Source: Paracoccus sp. (in: a-proteobacteria)
GTDB lineage: Bacteria; Pseudomonadota; Alphaproteobacteria; Rhodobacterales; Rhodobacteraceae
DNA: 64,000 nucleotides
Direction of reading: 5' to 3'
Assembly (NCBI RefSeq): GCF_030538655.1
Contig: NZ_JAUNTO010000010.1
Span: 51,258-115,257 of the forward strand
Positions 27,918-38,145 of this stretch are shown here, in pieces. Position numbers and translations under genes: made by a program. A model generated the notes under the pieces. That model saw only the letters and a program-made list of their open reading frames with translations. It did no database searches and was not told the DNA's origin. The first letter of the stretch is position 1. Each line of letters starts with the position of its first letter.

Positions 27918-29785
27918 CTGCCAGCCCGTTTGACTGCGCGGCTATGGGCCAGCAAAAGTGTCAGTGCGGCGGGTGTCATACCTTCGATTCGGGCGGCGGC
28001 GGCCAATGTCTGCGGGCGCGTATCCGTCAGTTTGGTCGTCAATTCGCCAGACAGGCCGGGGATATTGCGGTAATCCTGAATCGCCGTCAGGTCTATGGCC
28101 TCATCCTGTCGCAGCAAGGCAGCATCACGGGACTGGCGTTCCATATACTGATGATAGAGTGCGTCATTCCTGATCTGCTGAAGCGTCTCATCAGGCATTT
28201 CAGCAAGTGCCGGGCACAGATCTACAAGACGATTCCCGATCAAATCAGGCGTAGCCAACAAAGCAAAGACAGATCGTTTTTGACCATCCTGACGGACCTG
28301 AAACCCCATCTGGTTCAATTCGGTAGGGGTAAACACCGTTTTATCAACCAAGGCGCGTGCCCGTTGATACAGATCGTTGCGCTGACCAAAAGCTGCGGCG
28401 CGTTGCGGCATTACGCAGCCAATCTTGATCGCACGCGGAGTCAGACGACGATCGGCATTGTCGGCACGCAACGTCAACCGAAATTCGGCGCGCGACGTGA
28501 AAACACGGTAAGGCTCGCTGACGCCGCGTGTTATCAGATCATCTATCATCACACCGATATAGCTGTCCGTGCGGCTGAACACCTCGCCCGGCCTGCCCTT
28601 CGCGGCAAGTGTCGCATTCAGCCCGGCAACCAGACCTTGGGCTGCTGCCTCTTCGTAACCCGTCGTACCATTGATCTGACCTGCAAGGTAAAGGCCGGGA
28701 ACAGACTTGACCCTCAGCGTTGGTTCCAGTGCACGCGGATCGATATAATCATATTCGACCGCATAACCCGGTTGGGTGATAACAGCATTTTCCAACCCGC
28801 GAATACTGCGCACATAGTCAAGCTGCACATCCGCAGGAAGTGAGGTCGAAATGCCGTTTGGATAGACGGTATGGTCGTTCAACCCCTCTGGCTCGAGAAA
28901 GATCTGATGGGATTCCTTTTCGGCAAAACGAACGACTTTATCCTCGATCGACGGACAATAGCGTGGCCCACGTCCGGAAATCTTCCCACCATACATGGCA
29001 GAGCGGGACAGGTTAGATCGGATAATCTCATGCGTCCTGGCATTGGTGTGAGTCACACCGCAAGAGATCTGCCGTGTGACGGGGGCCATGCTGAGATAAG
29101 AAAACATCACCGGATTGGTATCGCCAGGCTGCATATCAACAGCCGTCCAATCGATAGTTCTGCCGTCTAACCGTGGCGGTGTGCCTGTTTTCAGTCGCCC
29201 AAGTGGCAAATCAAAACGCCGCAGATCAGCCGCCAACCCGACCGATGCATCATTACCCCAGCGACCAGCCGACCGGCTTTCGGTGCCGATATGAATAACG
29301 CCATTCAAAAATGTGCCGGTAGTCAAGACGACAGCACTGGCCGACAACGCGCCCTGCGCCGCCAAAGATACGCCTTGCACCCGATCAGTGCCTAGCAGGC
29401 CCACCACCTCATCATGAACGATTGTTAGCCCCGGTTGCGCCAGCATGATCCGTTGCGCCTCTTGCCGATACAACGCCCGATCCATCTGCGCCCTTGGTCC
29501 TTGAACGGCTGGCCCCTTGCTGCGGTTCAACAGACGAAACTGAATCCCGGCACGATCCGCGATACGACCCATCACCCCATCCATTGCGTCGATCTCTCGC
29601 ACCAGATGACCCTTGCCCAACCCGCCAATCGCCGGGTTACACGACAGCGTGCCAATATCATCCTTTTTCATGGTGATAAGGGCGACATGCGCCCCCAACC
29701 GTGCCGCTGCCGCGCTAGCTTCGATCCCGGCGTGGCCACCACCAATGACAATCACATCATAATGTTTCACGTGAAACAGCCTCAC
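27914..29785 (-). CDS. mnmG: tRNA uridine modification enzyme MnmG
   Basis: A 623-residue FAD- and NADH-dependent enzyme (GidA) that, with MnmE, puts carboxymethylaminomethyl on wobble U34. FAD binding is at [15 protein letters not shown], and [20 protein letters not shown] and [13 protein letters not shown] are typical motifs. The helical C terminus binds MnmE. The second parS copy is embedded at codons 3-8 (LFHVKH). Ends overlap mnmE and rsmG by 4 bases. Confidence 0.96.
   Translation of the reverse strand: MRLFHVKHYDVIVIGGGHAGIEASAAAARLGAHVALITMKKDDIGTLSCNPAIGGLGKGHLVREIDAMDGVMGRIADRAGIQFRLLNRSKGPAVQGPRAQMDRALYRQEAQRIMLAQPGLTIVHDEVVGLLGTDRVQGVSLAAQGALSASAVVLTTGTFLNGVIHIGTESRSAGRWGNDASVGLAADLRRFDLPLGRLKTGTPPRLDGRTIDWTAVDMQPGDTNPVMFSYLSMAPVTRQISCGVTHTNARTHEIIRSNLSRSAMYGGKISGRGPRYCPSIEDKVVRFAEKESHQIFLEPEGLNDHTVYPNGISTSLPADVQLDYVRSIRGLENAVITQPGYAVEYDYIDPRALEPTLRVKSVPGLYLAGQINGTTGYEEAAAQGLVAGLNATLAAKGRPGEVFSRTDSYIGVMIDDLITRGVSEPYRVFTSRAEFRLTLRADNADRRLTPRAIKIGCVMPQRAAAFGQRNDLYQRARALVDKTVFTPTELNQMGFQVRQDGQKRSVFALLATPDLIGNRLVDLCPALAEMPDETLQQIRNDALYHQYMERQSRDAALLRQDEAIDLTAIQDYRNIPGLSGELTTKLTDTRPQTLAAAARIEGMTPAALTLLLAHSRAVKRAGR
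29763..29778. promoter_or_regulatory. parS: parS site inside mnmG
   Basis: A second perfect copy of TGTTTCACGTGAAACA, in the first codons of mnmG, 1.87 kb from the rsmG copy. Confidence 0.95.
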
Positions 29786-31035
29786 TTGCCGATACAGAAA
29801 GATGAAAAGATAATATCCAGATAATCCTCTGCACCGATTCGGCCAACCAGCCGATCAAGGGAAAGTGATACCTGCCGGATAGCTTCGGCCAACATTTCAG
29901 GCGGCAGATCACGCAGATCATGCAGCGCCGCCATAGCTTCGATCAAAGCTTCAGCCTGACGCGCGTGGCTGGCAAGCCCGGCACCCGCAACCCGATCAGA
30001 CAAAATCCGATGCAGATCATCCAACAGTTCCGCTATCCCCTGCCCGGTTTGCGCGGAAATCCCGACTCCACCCAAATCAGCCTTGCTTCGCACTACAAGA
30101 TCGCCGTCGTGATACAGTTCCTGATCCGGTTCACCAGCCTCAGACAGATGAATCCGCAGATCCGCCGCCGCGGCCCGCTCGCGCGCACGGTTAACACCCA
30201 TGGCCTCAACCCGATCATCCGTTTCGCGCAATCCTGCCGTATCCAGCAAAGTCACAGCTAAACCTCTCAGATCCAACCGCAGTTCAATGATGTCACGCGT
30301 GGTTCCAGCCAGATCGGAAACCAGGGCCACCTCACGACGCGCAATCCGATTCAGCAAGCTGGATTTTCCGGCATTCGGAGGTCCGACAATCGCCACCTCA
30401 AACCCCTGACGCAACCGTTCCGCAGCCGGAAAGCCCGACACTTCAGCCGCAATACTGTCGCGCAATTTATCCAGCAGATCAAACACTTCAGACGGAACCA
30501 CATCCGGCACGTCTTCATCCGCAAAATCAACGCTGACCTCGACCAAAGCCCCTGCCCGGATCAACAGTTGCCGCCAGCCTTCTGTCTTTGCCCCCAAAGC
30601 ACCACCAGCGGCCAACATAGCCTGACGACGCTGGCTTTCCGTCTCGGCTTCCAGCAGATCGGCCAACCCCTCGGCTGCGGCCAGATCAATTCGTCCGTTC
30701 AAAAAAGCGCGGCGAGTAAACTCCCCAGCCTCGGCACGCCGCAACCCCTGCCGCAGCAAAGCCGCCTCGACGCGCCTGACAACAACCGGCGCACCGTGCA
30801 AATGCAGTTCGGCCACATCTTCGCCGGTGAAACTAGCCCCGGCATCAAACCGGATCACCAGCGCCTGATCCAGCACATCGCCATCATCCCGCAACACACG
30901 CAGCTCAGCCCGGCGCGGTTCCGGCAAAGAACCCGCCAAGACCTCGGCCGCCTTGCGCGCATCCGGCCCACTGATCCTCAGAATGGAAACACCCCCGCGT
31001 CCGGCGGGGGTGGTTTCGGCAAAAATCGTATCCAT
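29782..31035 (-). CDS. mnmE: tRNA modification GTPase MnmE
   Basis: A 417-residue GTPase partner of MnmG. An N-terminal folate-binding domain begins [22 protein letters not shown]. The G domain has [22 protein letters not shown] and LDTAGLRE, and the C terminus ends in the conserved FCIGK. It is somewhat shorter than the family norm of about 450, with the reduction in helical regions. The stop overlaps the mnmG start; rho is 11 bp upstream. Confidence 0.95.
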   Translation of the reverse strand: MDTIFAETTPAGRGGVSILRISGPDARKAAEVLAGSLPEPRRAELRVLRDDGDVLDQALVIRFDAGASFTGEDVAELHLHGAPVVVRRVEAALLRQGLRRAEAGEFTRRAFLNGRIDLAAAEGLADLLEAETESQRRQAMLAAGGALGAKTEGWRQLLIRAGALVEVSVDFADEDVPDVVPSEVFDLLDKLRDSIAAEVSGFPAAERLRQGFEVAIVGPPNAGKSSLLNRIARREVALVSDLAGTTRDIIELRLDLRGLAVTLLDTAGLRETDDRVEAMGVNRARERAAAADLRIHLSEAGEPDQELYHDGDLVVRSKADLGGVGISAQTGQGIAELLDDLHRILSDRVAGAGLASHARQAEALIEAMAALHDLRDLPPEMLAEAIRQVSLSLDRLVGRIGAEDYLDIIFSSFCIGK

Positions 31036-31046
31036 TCCGGCCCCGT

Positions 31047-32321
31047 CTAGGCGTTCATCGAATCGAAGAATTCCGAATTGGTCTTGGTCTGCTTCAGCTT
31101 GGAAATCAGGAACTCTATGGCATCGGTGGTGCCCATCGGGTTCAGGATCCGCCGCAGCAGATAGGTTTTTTGCAGATCCTTGGCATCGACCAGCAATTCT
31201 TCCTTGCGAGTGCCGGATTTCAGAATATCCATGGCCGGGAACACGCGCTTGTCCGCCACTTTGCGATCCAACACGATTTCGCTGTTGCCGGTGCCCTTGA
31301 ACTCTTCAAAGATCACCTCGTCCATCCGGCTGCCAGTGTCGATCAGCGCAGTGGCAATGATCGTCAGCGACCCGCCTTCCTCGATGTTCCGCGCCGCACC
31401 AAAGAACCGCTTGGGCCGCTGCAAGGCATTGGCATCCACACCGCCGGTCAGCACCTTGCCCGACGACGGCACCGTGGTGTTAAAAGCCCGGCCCAGACGC
31501 GTGATCGAATCCAGCAGGATCACCACATCACGCTTGTGTTCAACCAGCCGCTTGGCCTTTTCGATCACCATCTCCGACACAGCGACGTGACGGCTCGCCG
31601 GCTCGTCAAAGGTCGAGGAAACCACCTCACCCTTCACCGACCGCTGCATATCGGTCACTTCCTCGGGCCGCTCGTCGATCAACAGAACGATCAGATAGCA
31701 TTCCGGGTGATTACGCTCGATCGAATGGGCGATGTTTTGCAACAGCACCGTCTTACCCGTCCGCGGCGGAGCCACGATCAGTGATCGCTGCCCCTTACCG
31801 ATAGGCGCAACCAGATCAATGATCCGGGCCGAGCGATCCTTGATGGTTGGATCTTCGATCTCCATCTTCAGCCGTTCATTGGGATACAGCGGCGTCAGGT
31901 TGTCGAACGCAACCTTGTGCCGTGCCTTTTCCGGGTCTTCAAAGTTGATCCGCTCGACCTTGGTCAACGCGAAATAGCGTTCATTCTCGCCCGGCGCACG
32001 AATCACACCCTCGACCGTATCGCCGGTGCGCAGCGAATGCTGCCGGATCATATCGGGGCTGACGTAAATATCATCAGGACCGGGCAGATAGTTCGCCTCG
32101 GTGGACCGCAAAAAACCGAACCCGTCCTGCACCACCTCCAACACACCATCGCCGCCGATGTCCCAGCCATCTTCAGCATGCTCTTTCAGCAGCGAGAACA
32201 TCATCTCGCCCTTGCGCATGGTCGAGGCGTTCTCGATTTCCCATTCCTCAGCCAAAGCCAGCAGTTCAGCCGGGCTTTTCGCTTTCAGATCGGACAGGTT
32301 CAGCCGTTCGGCACTCATCAT
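31047..32321 (-). CDS. rho: Transcription termination factor Rho
   Basis: A 424-residue hexameric RNA-dependent ATPase. The N-terminal RNA-binding domain starts [20 protein letters not shown], and the cold-shock-like domain has DGFGFLRS. The ATPase has [25 protein letters not shown] and SITRLGRA. Two adjacent ATGs (32321, 32318) are possible starts. It lies just upstream of mnmE and downstream of hemJ in the same orientation. Confidence 0.96.
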   Translation of the reverse strand: MMSAERLNLSDLKAKSPAELLALAEEWEIENASTMRKGEMMFSLLKEHAEDGWDIGGDGVLEVVQDGFGFLRSTEANYLPGPDDIYVSPDMIRQHSLRTGDTVEGVIRAPGENERYFALTKVERINFEDPEKARHKVAFDNLTPLYPNERLKMEIEDPTIKDRSARIIDLVAPIGKGQRSLIVAPPRTGKTVLLQNIAHSIERNHPECYLIVLLIDERPEEVTDMQRSVKGEVVSSTFDEPASRHVAVSEMVIEKAKRLVEHKRDVVILLDSITRLGRAFNTTVPSSGKVLTGGVDANALQRPKRFFGAARNIEEGGSLTIIATALIDTGSRMDEVIFEEFKGTGNSEIVLDRKVADKRVFPAMDILKSGTRKEELLVDAKDLQKTYLLRRILNPMGTTDAIEFLISKLKQTKTNSEFFDSMNA

Positions 32322-32439
32322 CTTACCCGCAATGGCACAGGCAGCAACCTATGCACTTTTGTCATGTCAAAGGAAAATCCCGCGCCGGACGGCCGGGGTC
32401 GGCAGAACAATAGTCATCAAACCCGCGCGAGTCAACGCC

Positions 32440-32886
32440 TCAGAATTTCACAATCACCGCCAAAACAATGGCGATCATGAATAGCGTCGGCAATTCATTG
32501 GCAATGCGATAGCCGCGCCCGCTCAACCCGCGACCCGCCGCAATCGCTGCAGGCTGCCGTTCCAGCCACAGATGAAACCCGGTCATTCCCAGCAAGCCCA
32601 CAGCCTTGACCCAGGGCCAAGACATCGACCAGACAACGATGCCCGGCGTCAGCACCAGCATCAGACCGGCCAGCCAGGCGGTTATCATCGCAGGACGCAT
32701 GATAATCCGCAGCAGCTTGTCTTCCATGATGACAAAGCTGTCCGCCGGCTCGCTGCCCTCCTGCCCGCGTTCCATGTGATAGACGAACAGCCGGGGCAGA
32801 TAAAACAGCCCTGCCATCCAGGCAATGACCGCCATCACATGAAGGGATTTCACCCAAGGATAAATTGTCGCCAGCAGACTGCCCAT
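32440..32886 (-). CDS. hemJ: Protoporphyrinogen oxidase HemJ
   Basis: A 148-residue membrane enzyme that oxidises protoporphyrinogen IX to protoporphyrin IX. It has four spans and conserved HemJ features: WVKSLHVMAVIAWMAGLFYLPRLFVYH at the N terminus, Arg/His pairs, and GRGYRIANELPTL late. The length is exactly normal. It transcribes away from the probable origin, which begins directly upstream. Confidence 0.9.
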   Translation of the reverse strand: MGSLLATIYPWVKSLHVMAVIAWMAGLFYLPRLFVYHMERGQEGSEPADSFVIMEDKLLRIIMRPAMITAWLAGLMLVLTPGIVVWSMSWPWVKAVGLLGMTGFHLWLERQPAAIAAGRGLSGRGYRIANELPTLFMIAIVLAVIVKF

Positions 32887-32889
32887 CGG

Positions 32890-33300
32890 ACTCTCCGTTT
32901 CGTCCCTTAAAGAATAAAAAGAAGAAGAAAGAAATGATGATGTTATAGGTCTTGGGGATAACGGGATGGTTGTTGTTCACCTGATCTTATCCCTGACTGT
33001 GGCGGGTGCAGAAAAATATTCTTCTTCTACATGAAAATCATGTTATATCAATTATTTGTTCATGTATAACCCTGTGGATAGACTGGTCATTGTAGAACTG
33101 TCCACAGCCAGTCCCTGCCCGTCTGACGATTTGTCCACCTGTGGAAGAATGGGTCATGTTCTTGTTATGATCCGTGCGGTTATCCTCAGTCTATGGCAAT
33201 CCACCCATTGATCCCCGGTTTTCACAACGCTTTCCCCACGGACTTACCCACAGGGACCGAGTCGTCCGTGCAACAGATGCGGCACATCGGCCACAGAACC
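32890..33300. other. oriC: Probable chromosomal replication origin (oriC)
   Basis: This 479-bp gene-free region lies between hemJ and aroE. An AT-rich stretch (about 33010-33068) would be the unwinding element. It is followed within 180 bp by near-consensus DnaA boxes (consensus TTATCCACA): 33073-33081 reverse, 8 of 9; 33098-33106, 7 of 9; 33131-33139, 7 of 9; 33140-33148 reverse, 7 of 9; 33180-33188, 8 of 9; and 33244-33252, 8 of 9. Flanking par/gid genes and two parS sites support the call. dnaA is not adjacent. Confidence 0.75.
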
Positions 33301-33365
33301 CCTTTTCCCCGGACGCGGCCCCGCCTAATCTGACCAAGATCAGATCACATGGCGGCCACCCAAGC

Positions 33366-34220
33366 ATGAGTGACGACGAATCAACCAGACCATCGCGCAC
33401 CATTCCCTTGGCGGGTGTCATCGGAATGCCGGTTGCGCATTCGCGGTCGCCGCGTCTGCATGGGCACTGGCTGGCGCGTTATGGCATCCCCGGCCATTAC
33501 GTGCCCCTGCATGTGCTGCCCGAACATCTGGCCGAGGTGCTGCGTATCCTGCCCCGCGCCGGTTTTGTCGGCGTCAATGTCACTATCCCGCACAAAGAGG
33601 CGGCGCTGACGCTGGCCGATGTCGTCACTGATCGCGCGGCATTGATCGGGGCGGCGAATACGTTGATCTTTCGCCCAGATGGCAAGATTCATGCAGATAA
33701 TACAGATGGTTACGGTTTTATCGCCAATCTTCGTCAGAATGCCCCCGACTGGAACCCGGCCATAGGTCCGGCGGCGATTCTGGGGGCCGGTGGGGCGGCG
33801 CGGGCCGTGGTTGCCTCGCTGCTTGATTCCGGGGTGCAGGAACTGCGGATCACCAACCGCACCCGCATCCGTTCTGAACAGATCAAGGCCGAATTCGGCG
33901 CGCGCATCGTCGTTTATGACTGGGCACAGGCCGGAAATATGCTGGATGGGGCAGCAACGGTTGTGAATGCCACCTCTCTGGGGATGGATGGCAAACAGCC
34001 GCTGCGGGTGCCGTTGGATGCGCTTGACCCGGACGCCCTTGTTACTGATCTGGTTTATACCCCGCTTGATACCCCCTTCCTGTCCGAAGCGCGGGCGCGT
34101 GGCTGCACCACCGTCGATGGGTTGGGAATGCTGTTGCATCAGGCCGCGCCGGGGTTTGAACGCTGGTTCGGCACAAGGCCCGAAATCGACCAGGCCGCCC
34201 GCGACGCCGCGTTGTCATGA
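33366..34220 (+). CDS. aroE: Shikimate dehydrogenase
   Basis: A 284-residue NADPH enzyme reducing 3-dehydroshikimate in aromatic amino-acid synthesis. Motifs are GMPVAHSRSPRLHG (shikimate site), VTIPHKEAAL with the catalytic Lys, NTDGYGF with the catalytic Asp, and the Rossmann LGAGGAARAV. ATG 33366 is chosen; the open frame further upstream runs into oriC and lacks family similarity. It starts an operon with coaE and dnaQ, a conserved Rhodobacterales order next to the origin. Confidence 0.94.
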   Translation: MSDDESTRPSRTIPLAGVIGMPVAHSRSPRLHGHWLARYGIPGHYVPLHVLPEHLAEVLRILPRAGFVGVNVTIPHKEAALTLADVVTDRAALIGAANTLIFRPDGKIHADNTDGYGFIANLRQNAPDWNPAIGPAAILGAGGAARAVVASLLDSGVQELRITNRTRIRSEQIKAEFGARIVVYDWAQAGNMLDGAATVVNATSLGMDGKQPLRVPLDALDPDALVTDLVYTPLDTPFLSEARARGCTTVDGLGMLLHQAAPGFERWFGTRPEIDQAARDAALS

Positions 34221-34804
34221 CCTTCCGTCTGGGTCTGACCGGCGGTATCGGCATGGGCAAATCCACCACCGCCCGGATGTTTGCCGACCGTGGCGTGCCG
34301 GTTTGGGATGCGGATGCGGCAGTGCATCGTCTTTACGCCCCCGGCGGCGCGGCGGTTGCCCCGGTCATCGCGCTGGTCCCCGCTGCTGCCGCACCTGACG
34401 GTGGTATTGACCGCCCCGCGTTGAAATCCGCGCTGGCGGCTGACCCGGCGCTGTTGCCCCGGCTGGAAGCTGTCGTTCACCCGTTATTGCGCCATGATCG
34501 CGCTGTCTTTCTGGCTGCCCACCCTGATGCGCCTGTTGTGTTGTTCGACATCCCGCTGCTGTTTGAAACCGGCGCTGATGCCGAGATGGACGGAACCGCC
34601 ACCGTGTCTGTCGATGCGACCACACAGTGCGCCCGTGTTCTGGCGCGCGGCACCATGGATGATGCGATGCTGAACCAGATCCTGTCGCGCCAGTTGACCG
34701 ATGCTGAACGCCGCACCCGCGCCAGCTGGATCATCCCGACCTATACGCCCGAATCCGCCCTTGCCGCAGTGGATGCGATCCTGCAAGACATCCCCCATGC
34801 GTGA
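34217..34804 (+). CDS. coaE: Dephospho-CoA kinase
   Basis: A 195-residue kinase for the last step of CoA synthesis. The P-loop is [17 protein letters not shown], with [10 protein letters not shown] and [10 protein letters not shown] further on. The start overlaps the aroE stop as ATGA and the end overlaps dnaQ by 8 bases. Confidence 0.95.
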   Translation: MTFRLGLTGGIGMGKSTTARMFADRGVPVWDADAAVHRLYAPGGAAVAPVIALVPAAAAPDGGIDRPALKSALAADPALLPRLEAVVHPLLRHDRAVFLAAHPDAPVVLFDIPLLFETGADAEMDGTATVSVDATTQCARVLARGTMDDAMLNQILSRQLTDAERRTRASWIIPTYTPESALAAVDAILQDIPHA

Positions 34805-35507
34805 GATTGTTTTCGACACCGAAACCACCGGGGTTGAGCCGGACAAGGGCGACCGTATCGTCGAAATCGGCGCGATCGAGCTGGTGAACCACCTGCCCAC
34901 CGGCAGACATTTTCATGAATATATCGACCCCGAACGCCCGATGCCGGCCGAAGCCTTTGCGGTTCACGGCCTTGGCGATGATTTTCTGCGCGGCAAGCCG
35001 AAATTCGCCCAGATCGCTGCTCGCTGGATCGAATTCATCGGGTCTGACACCAAGCTGATCGCTCATAACGCCCGTTTCGACTTTGGCTTCATAAATGCCG
35101 AATTTCGCCGCATCGGTCAGCCGCTGCTGGATGATCGCCGGATGATCGACACCCTGGCCATGGCACGGTCGAAATTTCCGGGTGCGGGCAATTCGCTGGA
35201 TGCGCTGTGTCGCCGCTTTGGTATTGATAATTCCAACCGCGATTTGCATGGCGCGCTGATCGACACCCATTTGCTGGCCGAGGTCTATCTGGAACTGATC
35301 GGCGGTCGCCAGCCCGACCTGATCCTTGCGCCACAACCGCAGAAATCCGAACAGCGCACCATCGCCGCGCCGGTTGCAGCGGTGCCTGCCGGTCCGCGCC
35401 CCGCGCCCTTGGCCCCGCGCCTGACGGAATCCGAATCCGCCGCCCATGCCGAATTCGTGGCCAAGCTGGGCGAAAGCGCGATCTGGCGACGCTGGATGCC
35501 CGGCTAG
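34797..35507 (+). CDS. dnaQ: DNA polymerase III epsilon (proofreading) subunit
   Basis: A 236-residue 3'-5' exonuclease that proofreads replication. Exo I is FDTETTG, Exo II is HNARFDFGF, and Exo III is [14 protein letters not shown]. The C-terminal 55 residues are the linker and polymerase-binding tail. ATG 34797 lies within the end of coaE; the longer frame is the overlap shadow. Confidence 0.94.
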   Translation: MREIVFDTETTGVEPDKGDRIVEIGAIELVNHLPTGRHFHEYIDPERPMPAEAFAVHGLGDDFLRGKPKFAQIAARWIEFIGSDTKLIAHNARFDFGFINAEFRRIGQPLLDDRRMIDTLAMARSKFPGAGNSLDALCRRFGIDNSNRDLHGALIDTHLLAEVYLELIGGRQPDLILAPQPQKSEQRTIAAPVAAVPAGPRPAPLAPRLTESESAAHAEFVAKLGESAIWRRWMPG

Positions 35508-35576
35508 AATCGGGCCGGGGTTGCGCCGCCCGGCAATAGCCCGCATCTTGGCACCAACAGCCGGAACGGGGGACAG

Positions 35577-36461
35577 GTGCTGAATCTGCTGCGTGATCTC
35601 TGGGCGTTCATTGCTGCCATCGGCGAACGGATCGACAAGATCCATATGGGCCTGATTGCGGCAGGCGTGGCCTTTTACGCCATGTTCGCAGTGTTTCCCG
35701 GCCTCGCCGCGATCATCGCGCTGTGGAGCCTGTGGTTCGATCCCAATGTCATCAATGAATACATGAATGTCGCACATGAATTCATTCCTGACAGCGCACA
35801 GGATATTCTGGATACCCAGATCAATGCATTGCTGTCAGCAGGACGCACGAATATCGGCTGGACGTCCTTTGTGTCCTTCATGATCGCCACCATTGCTGCC
35901 CGCGCGGGGATTGACGCACTGGTCAGGGGGCTGAACGCCGCCTATGGGGTGCGGTCGCATTCGACGATCTTTGGCTTTATTCTGGCCTATGGGTTGACGC
36001 TGGCCATTGTCGGCGTGGTGCTGATGGGGCTGGCCACCATCGTCATCGTGCCGATCATCATCAACTTCATGACCTTCGGCCCGCTGCGGGCGTGGCTGGT
36101 GACGGCCCTGCCCTGGGTGGCGATGTTCATGATCGTGATCCTGGCCATCGGCATCCTCTATCGCTATGGCCCGAACGTCAAAACCCCGCGCACGCCGATC
36201 TTTACTTGGGGGGCGCTGTTTGCCGCGTTGGCATGGGCGGCGGCCTCGATGGCGTTTTCGGCTTATCTGAGCAGTTTCAACAGCTATAACCGCATCTACG
36301 GGTCCATCGGTGCGGTGGTGGCCCTGCTGATGTGGTTTTATCTGGCCGGGTTTTCCGTGCTGCTGGGCGCACTGATTAACGTCGAGATCGCCCGCCGCCG
36401 CCGCATCAGTGCCGCGCGTCAGGCCCGGCAAAGCGCATTGGCGGCGGCGCGGAAAGGCTGA
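35577..36461 (+). CDS. YihY/BrkB family inner-membrane protein
   Basis: A 294-residue protein with about six membrane spans. The family N-terminal pattern is present (HMGLIAAGVAFYAMFAVFPGLAAII), as are the conserved GVRSHSTIFGF and SYNRIYGSIGAVVALLMWFYLAG. Starts at GTG 35577 with a G-rich leader. The BrkB name does not imply ribonuclease or virulence activity; the function is unknown. It converges on phyR with 1 bp between the stops. Confidence 0.85.
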   Translation: MLNLLRDLWAFIAAIGERIDKIHMGLIAAGVAFYAMFAVFPGLAAIIALWSLWFDPNVINEYMNVAHEFIPDSAQDILDTQINALLSAGRTNIGWTSFVSFMIATIAARAGIDALVRGLNAAYGVRSHSTIFGFILAYGLTLAIVGVVLMGLATIVIVPIIINFMTFGPLRAWLVTALPWVAMFMIVILAIGILYRYGPNVKTPRTPIFTWGALFAALAWAAASMAFSAYLSSFNSYNRIYGSIGAVVALLMWFYLAGFSVLLGALINVEIARRRRISAARQARQSALAAARKG

Positions 36462-36462
36462 T

Positions 36463-37266
36463 TCAGACGTTCATCCCCTCGGTCGAGGCAAAGAACATCG
36501 CCTGCGACACGGCCGAGCGGACCTGTTCTTCGGAATAGGGTTTGGAAATCAGGAACGCCGGTTCGGGCCGGTCGCCGGTCAGCAGCCGTTCCGGGAAGGC
36601 GGTAATAAAGATCACCGGCACATCGCCCAGCGTGCCCATCAGATCGTTGACGGCATCAATGCCCGACGATCCGTCAGCCAGTTGAATATCGGCCAGAATC
36701 AGATCGGGGCGCTTGGCCCCGCCCAGTTCGACGGCGGCGGTATGGGTGCGGGCCACGCCCGTCACCTCGTGACCCATGGTCTGAACGATGCCCTTCAGGT
36801 CCATGGCGATGATGGTTTCATCCTCGATAATCATTACCTTGCCGCGGATCGCCCGGCCCATCTCGTTCAGGGCGATCTGGATCAGTTCTTCCGCCTCGGT
36901 CTGTTCGATCTGCATCACCTGCGCGATCTGGTCATAGCGCAGTTCCTCGATGGTTTTCAGCAACAGTGCCTCGCGGGAATTGGGCGTCAGGCTGCGCAGA
37001 TGTGCCTGTGCACGGGCCTCGCGCCCGTCGGCTGTGCTGTTTTCCACCGGCTGGCCGCTGGATTGCCAGATGGCGTGAAAGGTGCGGAACAGACCGATCC
37101 GCATGTCGGATTCGCCCTCGATCACGGAACGGTCGGTCAGAATTGCCTCCAGCGTCGCGGCCGCATAATTGTCGCCAGCGGTCTGGCTGCCGGTCAGGGC
37201 GCGAGCATAGCGGCGAAGATAGGGCAGTTCGCGTCCGATGGACTGGGCAAGATCTGCGGAAGACAT
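36463..37266 (-). CDS. phyR: PhyR general stress response regulator
   Basis: A 267-residue regulator. The N-terminal half is a sigma-like domain (SRELPYLRRYARAL style) that binds NepR when activated; the C-terminal half is a receiver with phosphoacceptor Asp193 in ILADIQ and a late FLISKPY. On phosphorylation it sequesters NepR and frees EcfG. ATG 37266 is chosen; the longer frame is open through the shared promoter without family similarity. Divergent from nepR-ecfG with a 103-bp gap. Confidence 0.95.
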   Translation of the reverse strand: MSSADLAQSIGRELPYLRRYARALTGSQTAGDNYAAATLEAILTDRSVIEGESDMRIGLFRTFHAIWQSSGQPVENSTADGREARAQAHLRSLTPNSREALLLKTIEELRYDQIAQVMQIEQTEAEELIQIALNEMGRAIRGKVMIIEDETIIAMDLKGIVQTMGHEVTGVARTHTAAVELGGAKRPDLILADIQLADGSSGIDAVNDLMGTLGDVPVIFITAFPERLLTGDRPEPAFLISKPYSEEQVRSAVSQAMFFASTEGMNV

Positions 37267-37304
37267 GGTGCTTTGACCCCTGTTGAGAATTTTGTGGTCC
37301 GTCG

Positions 37305-37330
37305 GGAACCTTGGCAGGCTCCTACATGTT
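37305..37330 (+). promoter_or_regulatory. EcfG-type promoter of nepR-ecfG
   Basis: GGAAC (37305-37309), 17 bases, then TGTT (37327-37330) matches the alphaproteobacterial EcfG consensus GGAAC-N16/17-cGTT. It lies 40 bp before nepR, giving autoregulation. Confidence 0.65.
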
Positions 37331-37369
37331 GGGCAAGGTGCGCACAAGAATTTCAGGACTAACAAACTT

Positions 37370-37522
37370 ATGCCAACCAAACGGGATGAACGGCGGCGGG
37401 TCGCCATCGAAAAGCAGATCGACGAAAATCTGCGCCGCACCTATGAACAGGATGCGCAGCAGCAGGTTCCCGACAAACTGCTTCAGCTTCTTCAGAAACT
37501 GCGGGAACAGGATCAGGCATGA
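37370..37522 (+). CDS. nepR: NepR anti-sigma factor
   Basis: A 50-residue anti-sigma factor. The core IEKQIDENLRRTYEQD with VPDKLLQLLQKL matches the NepR helices that occupy EcfG. The frame is open upstream, but ATG 37370 gives the normal length. Its stop overlaps the ecfG start (ATGA), a coupling that keeps the two in balance. PhyR is divergent. Confidence 0.9.
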   Translation: MPTKRDERRRVAIEKQIDENLRRTYEQDAQQQVPDKLLQLLQKLREQDQA

Positions 37523-38109
37523 CCGGAACCACCCGACGGCCCGATCAGGCCGCGAACACCGCCGATCCGCGTGATGAGTTGGTGGAACATCTGCCCGCCC
37601 TGCGCGCCTTTGCCCTGTCGCTGACCCGCGAAGGGGCGGCGGCCGACGATCTGGTGCAGGATACCATCGTCAAGGCATGGACGAACATGGATAAATTCCA
37701 GCCCGGCACCAATCTGCGGGCGTGGCTGTTCACCATTCTGCGCAACAATTTTTATTCCGCACGCCGCAAAACCCGGCGCGAGGTATCGGACAGCGATGGC
37801 ATCCATGCCGCGCGGCAGGCCACCCGGCCTGAACATGACGGTCGTCTGGCCATGCGCGATTTCCGCGTTGCCTTCGACCAGCTTCCCGACGAACAGCGCG
37901 AGGCGCTGATCCTTGTCGGCGCCTCGGGCTTTTCTTATGAAGAGGCTGCCGATATGACCGGCGTTGCCGTGGGCACCGTAAAATCGCGGGCGAACCGGGG
38001 CCGCCGCCGGTTGGCAGAGCTGTTGCAGCTGGCCGATGGCGAGGAACTGGAAATGACTGACCGCGCGACCTTGGCGGTGATGGCCACAAATCAGCCCGTC
38101 AGCCGCTGA
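37519..38109 (+). CDS. ecfG: EcfG general stress sigma factor
   Basis: A 196-residue extracytoplasmic-function sigma factor. Region 2 is ADDLVQDTIVKAWTNMDKF with LRAWLFTILRNNFYS, and region 4 is YEEAADMTGVAVGTVKSRANRGR. Held by NepR and released by PhyR, it controls the general stress regulon through GGAAC promoters. The predicted promoter at 37305 suggests it drives itself. Confidence 0.93.
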   Translation: MTGTTRRPDQAANTADPRDELVEHLPALRAFALSLTREGAAADDLVQDTIVKAWTNMDKFQPGTNLRAWLFTILRNNFYSARRKTRREVSDSDGIHAARQATRPEHDGRLAMRDFRVAFDQLPDEQREALILVGASGFSYEEAADMTGVAVGTVKSRANRGRRRLAELLQLADGEELEMTDRATLAVMATNQPVSR

Positions 38110-38145
38110 CCGCACGGCATAACCTAACGACAGGGGTGATGCGTC

